Virus record (IMG/VR): IMGVR_UViG_3300009155_000115
Coordinates: 1-39,456 of that record
Source: a virus
Strand: one strand, 5' to 3'
DNA length: 39,456 nucleotides
Made by a program: the position numbers and the translations under genes. Within the stretch, counting starts at the first letter, position 1; the number at the start of each line of letters is the position of its first letter. Under the pieces are notes generated by a model that made no database searches, was not told the DNA's origin, and saw nothing but the letters and a program-made list of their open reading frames with translations. Positions 37,142-39,456 of this stretch are shown here, one piece after another.

Positions 37142-39456
37142 TTAAGATGGTAAATATTTGTGCGCTTTAGTATCGGCCGCAACGTTTTTGGTTTGACGGC
37201 GAGCTTTTTGAACACGATCCATCATGTCGTAAAGCTTATTGGCGCCCGCATTTGTAGAGCCGTTACCCAGTTCGGAAACAATTCTTGCTGGTACAACAAA
37301 CTCACCTTCTGCTAGGCGGGCTGGTTGCCTACCACCGATTGTCGCAGGAATTGAATCAGACACGCCATCGCCAGGGCCACGAAGTAGACGGCCACCATCA
37401 GAATATCCACCGAGGCTAGACATACCACCGCCAGCCAATCCCATCAGACCGCCTTCAGCTGCTTTAGGTGTGTAGGTTGTTGGAGAAAAGTAGGTCTGCC
37501 CACCAGCTCCGGGACGTCCCACAGGAGCATATGGAAGCTGTGAGCGATTAGCCGATAGAGCTGGGATGGTTGAGGCCGCACCAGAGCCACCACCACCCCT
37601 GCTGTTCATCATGGCCATCATTGCCATCAGAGCCATAATCAAGCCATTGTTGCTTGTGCCGGGTGATGTTCCGGGTTTTGCGGTGGTTCCAGCCTTTGTG
37701 GCGGCAGATCCCGCTTTAGATCCAACGGCGCCAGATTTGGTTCCGCTTGAACCTTCGCCGGTTGCATCTTCTTTTGTTCTGAAAAGTGTGCCGTTTTTAT
37801 AGATGTTACCCAAACTGTCTGTTGTGTATTCATCTTCCATTTCTGGAGAGCGAATCAACTCACCATCTTTGTTATAAAGATTTCCATACTCATCATTGTT
37901 TTCAGCGGCCCTAAACAATTCACCATCTTTGTAAAGATTGCCCATTGCATCTGTGTAATACGGCATTTCTTTTAGACCAACTTGATCATCATAATCCTGA
38001 GCCGTCATATCGTCCGGAGAAAACAAGGACGAAAGATTGCCCAAGTAATCGCCGCCAATGTTAATTTCATCATCCATGGTTTTTTCCTTTACGGGCTCTT
38101 CCAAGCCTTTAGTTCCAAGTGTATCGGTGGTAGCATTGTTTATCAAGTCTTCACCACCCCTGTTGGGGCCAAACCCTCTTTCGTTTGGCATAACTCCGTC
38201 TAATTTTCCGTCTTCGTCATAAAGGTAGTAGTTACCATCTGACTTCAGAACAGAAGATGATCCATCTGGATTGGTTATCCTGTTAACTTCTTCAAGCTCT
38301 TTGTCTTCCCCGCCGATAGACTTCACTAAGTCATCAATTGTGGTTTCTTGTGGCAGATTAGGAAGAATAGTGGAAGTATCAAACGGCAAATCAGCGGGTT
38401 TGATCTCGTCATCTGTAATACTTGTATTCTCTTTTGGTAGAAATCTTGCAGTTTGTTCTTGCTGACTGGCCGTCTGGTTGTTTGTTGATGGGAAGAATTC
38501 GTTGAAATTAAACTTGCTTGGGGTGCTCTCTTCATTAGCTCTTGACTGAGCCACAGCATTACTAGCTGCAGAAGATGCTCTACCAATTACTGCGTTTTGT
38601 ATGGCCTGATCAATAGGAACACCGGTAGCGGCCGCCGCAAGAATGCTAGACGCCATGTTCTTGTCTGCTGGAGACAAGTCCTCCATGCCTGGAATATCAC
38701 CAATAGCAGTGTTAACACCAGTACCTACAGCACTACCTAATAGCGCTTTTTCAAGATCAGCTTGGCCGCCACTACCCACAAACTGCTGGGCTGTCCTAGC
38801 CGCAATATCTGTTCCAGTCTTACCCAATAGGTCTGTAATACCGCTAGACCCAGAGATCAGATTGCCGGCCTGACCACCAAGATAAGACAGAGCAGTGCCC
38901 TTTGCCACATCCTTTAGATTGCCACCGGCCAATAACTGGAAAGCAGCATTGGCCGCCAGCTGGGCAGGCAAAGACAAGCCACCCGTAGCGGCCGCAAGCG
39001 CAATCTGACCAACTGGACCCATGTCTGCCATGATGTTGGCAAGATCATTAGAAGACGATTTAGTTGTGTAAAAGTAAGGCGTACCATCAGCGCCAAACTG
39101 AACTCGATAGCCTGTATTGTCTTTTCCGGCAAACGTACCGCCCCAAGCATTGCCAGTCTGGCGCTCGCTATACGTCATTGGCACTTCTTGGCCAGTTAAC
39201 TTGTTTCCATAAGTCTTACCGGTCTCAACCAGCGCCATGCCGTTTTTTGTAACAACTTTAGATGGATCTACAGTTTTAAAGTTTCCTTCAGCATCTTCGT
39301 ATCCATAGGCTTTACCTATTTGAGATGGATCTAGATTTATCCTTGATGTGTTTCCATCTGCATCTGGAGGTGATACAACGAAGTAGCCATTCTCATCTTG
39401 CTGAGCTACTTGGCCGTTATATCCTTCGCGAATGATTGCCTGCTCGAGCTTTGGAA
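37142..39456 (-). CDS. Large virion protein, 5' end cut by window edge
   Basis: The reading frame stays open through the right edge, so the ATG at 39238 is probably internal: no ribosome-binding site precedes it, and the upstream codons read in frame as EQAIIREGYNGQVAQQDENG. About 771 residues are visible. The middle is acidic and Asp/Asn/Thr-rich, with three related 'tDamGNLYKdGelfR' repeats (about 410-490 from the internal ATG). The C-terminus carries GDGVSDSIPATIGGRQPARL, AEGEFVVPARIVSELGNGS and KLYDMMDRVQKAR, a highly recognisable ending of phage structural proteins in podovirus-like genomes. Exact role unknown. Confidence 0.7.
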   Translation of the reverse strand, partial: PKLEQAIIREGYNGQVAQQDENGYFVVSPPDADGNTSRINLDPSQIGKAYGYEDAEGNFKTVDPSKVVTKNGMALVETGKTYGNKLTGQEVPMTYSERQTGNAWGGTFAGKDNTGYRVQFGADGTPYFYTTKSSSNDLANIMADMGPVGQIALAAATGGLSLPAQLAANAAFQLLAGGNLKDVAKGTALSYLGGQAGNLISGSSGITDLLGKTGTDIAARTAQQFVGSGGQADLEKALLGSAVGTGVNTAIGDIPGMEDLSPADKNMASSILAAAATGVPIDQAIQNAVIGRASSAASNAVAQSRANEESTPSKFNFNEFFPSTNNQTASQQEQTARFLPKENTSITDDEIKPADLPFDTSTILPNLPQETTIDDLVKSIGGEDKELEEVNRITNPDGSSSVLKSDGNYYLYDEDGKLDGVMPNERGFGPNRGGEDLINNATTDTLGTKGLEEPVKEKTMDDEINIGGDYLGNLSSLFSPDDMTAQDYDDQVGLKEMPYYTDAMGNLYKDGELFRAAENNDEYGNLYNKDGELIRSPEMEDEYTTDSLGNIYKNGTLFRTKEDATGEGSSGTKSGAVGSKAGSAATKAGTTAKPGTSPGTSNNGLIMALMAMMAMMNSRGGGGSGAASTIPALSANRSQLPYAPVGRPGAGGQTYFSPTTYTPKAAEGGLMGLAGGGMSSLGGYSDGGRLLRGPGDGVSDSIPATIGGRQPARLAEGEFVVPARIVSELGNGSTNAGANKLYDMMDRVQKARRQTKNVAADTKAHKYLPS

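Noticed and set aside
39064-39238. ATG at 39238 as the true start of the last gene
   Set aside because: No ribosome-binding site precedes it and the frame is open to the window edge, so the gene is more likely truncated.
1-39456. CRISPR array, insertion sequence or integrase
   Set aside because: No regularly spaced repeats, transposase or recombinase motifs were seen; the repeats found are operator- and terminator-like.

Overview
This window is a large segment of a double-stranded DNA tailed phage (Caudoviricetes), probably podovirus-like. The evidence is a packaging and head module (terS, terL, portal, co-chaperonin, scaffold, major capsid protein), a set of large virion proteins, and recombination and replication genes packed with 1-8 bp overlaps. 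No integrase, ribosomal gene, tRNA or CRISPR array is seen. An aquatic Gram-negative host is my inference, from the general similarity of the head module and of the 3472-residue virion protein to phages of aquatic proteobacteria. Both window edges cut genes: the capsid gene runs off the left edge and a virion gene runs off the right edge, so this is not a complete genome.

Layout. (1) 1-8803, minus strand: terS, then a small LexA-like winged-helix regulator, terL, portal, a small helical protein, a GroES-like protein, scaffold, two structural proteins and the capsid protein. (2) 8997-12999, plus strand: a GC-rich, strikingly GGCC-rich block of small genes (DUF6884-like, small membrane proteins, DUF7227-like, Cys-rich proteins), followed after a double terminator-like repeat by a YubB/Api92-like gene and three small genes. 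(3) 12994-17640, minus strand: a replication operon with Toprim primase-like protein, SF2 helicase, ParB-like protein and small unknowns, behind a recognisable sigma70-type promoter. (4) 17641-18327: a gene-free, structured region holding a probable small RNA with its own promoter, a pseudoknot and a terminator. (5) 18328-18789, minus strand: RuvC-like resolvase. (6) 18868-23533, plus strand: an RNA polymerase alpha-CTD-like protein, GIY-YIG protein, RecB/Cas4-type nuclease, ERF annealing protein, SSB-like protein, RHH-like protein, HNH-like nuclease and small unknowns. (7) 23517-39456, minus strand: a 3472-residue 'polyvalent' virion protein and three further virion proteins.

Regulatory picture. 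A 19-bp odd palindrome with consensus ACACTAACA-N-TGTTAGTGT occurs at least five times: two copies directly before the LexA-like regulator/terL genes, one before the Api92-like gene, one behind the promoter of the putative small RNA, and one perfect copy inside the giant virion gene. The simplest model, which is inference, is that the LexA-like protein binds these sites and coordinates late genes, part of the early genes and the small RNA. The alpha-CTD-like protein may act on host RNA polymerase, and the GroES-like protein on capsid folding with host GroEL.

No DNA polymerase, tail tube protein or conventional endolysin is visible here. They are either outside the window or supplied by the host. 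The most novel-looking items are the putative small RNA with its operator, the dispersed palindrome regulon, the alpha-CTD homologue, and the giant protein combining ParB-like, ADP-ribosyltransferase-like, L,D-transpeptidase-like and zinc-peptidase-like segments.
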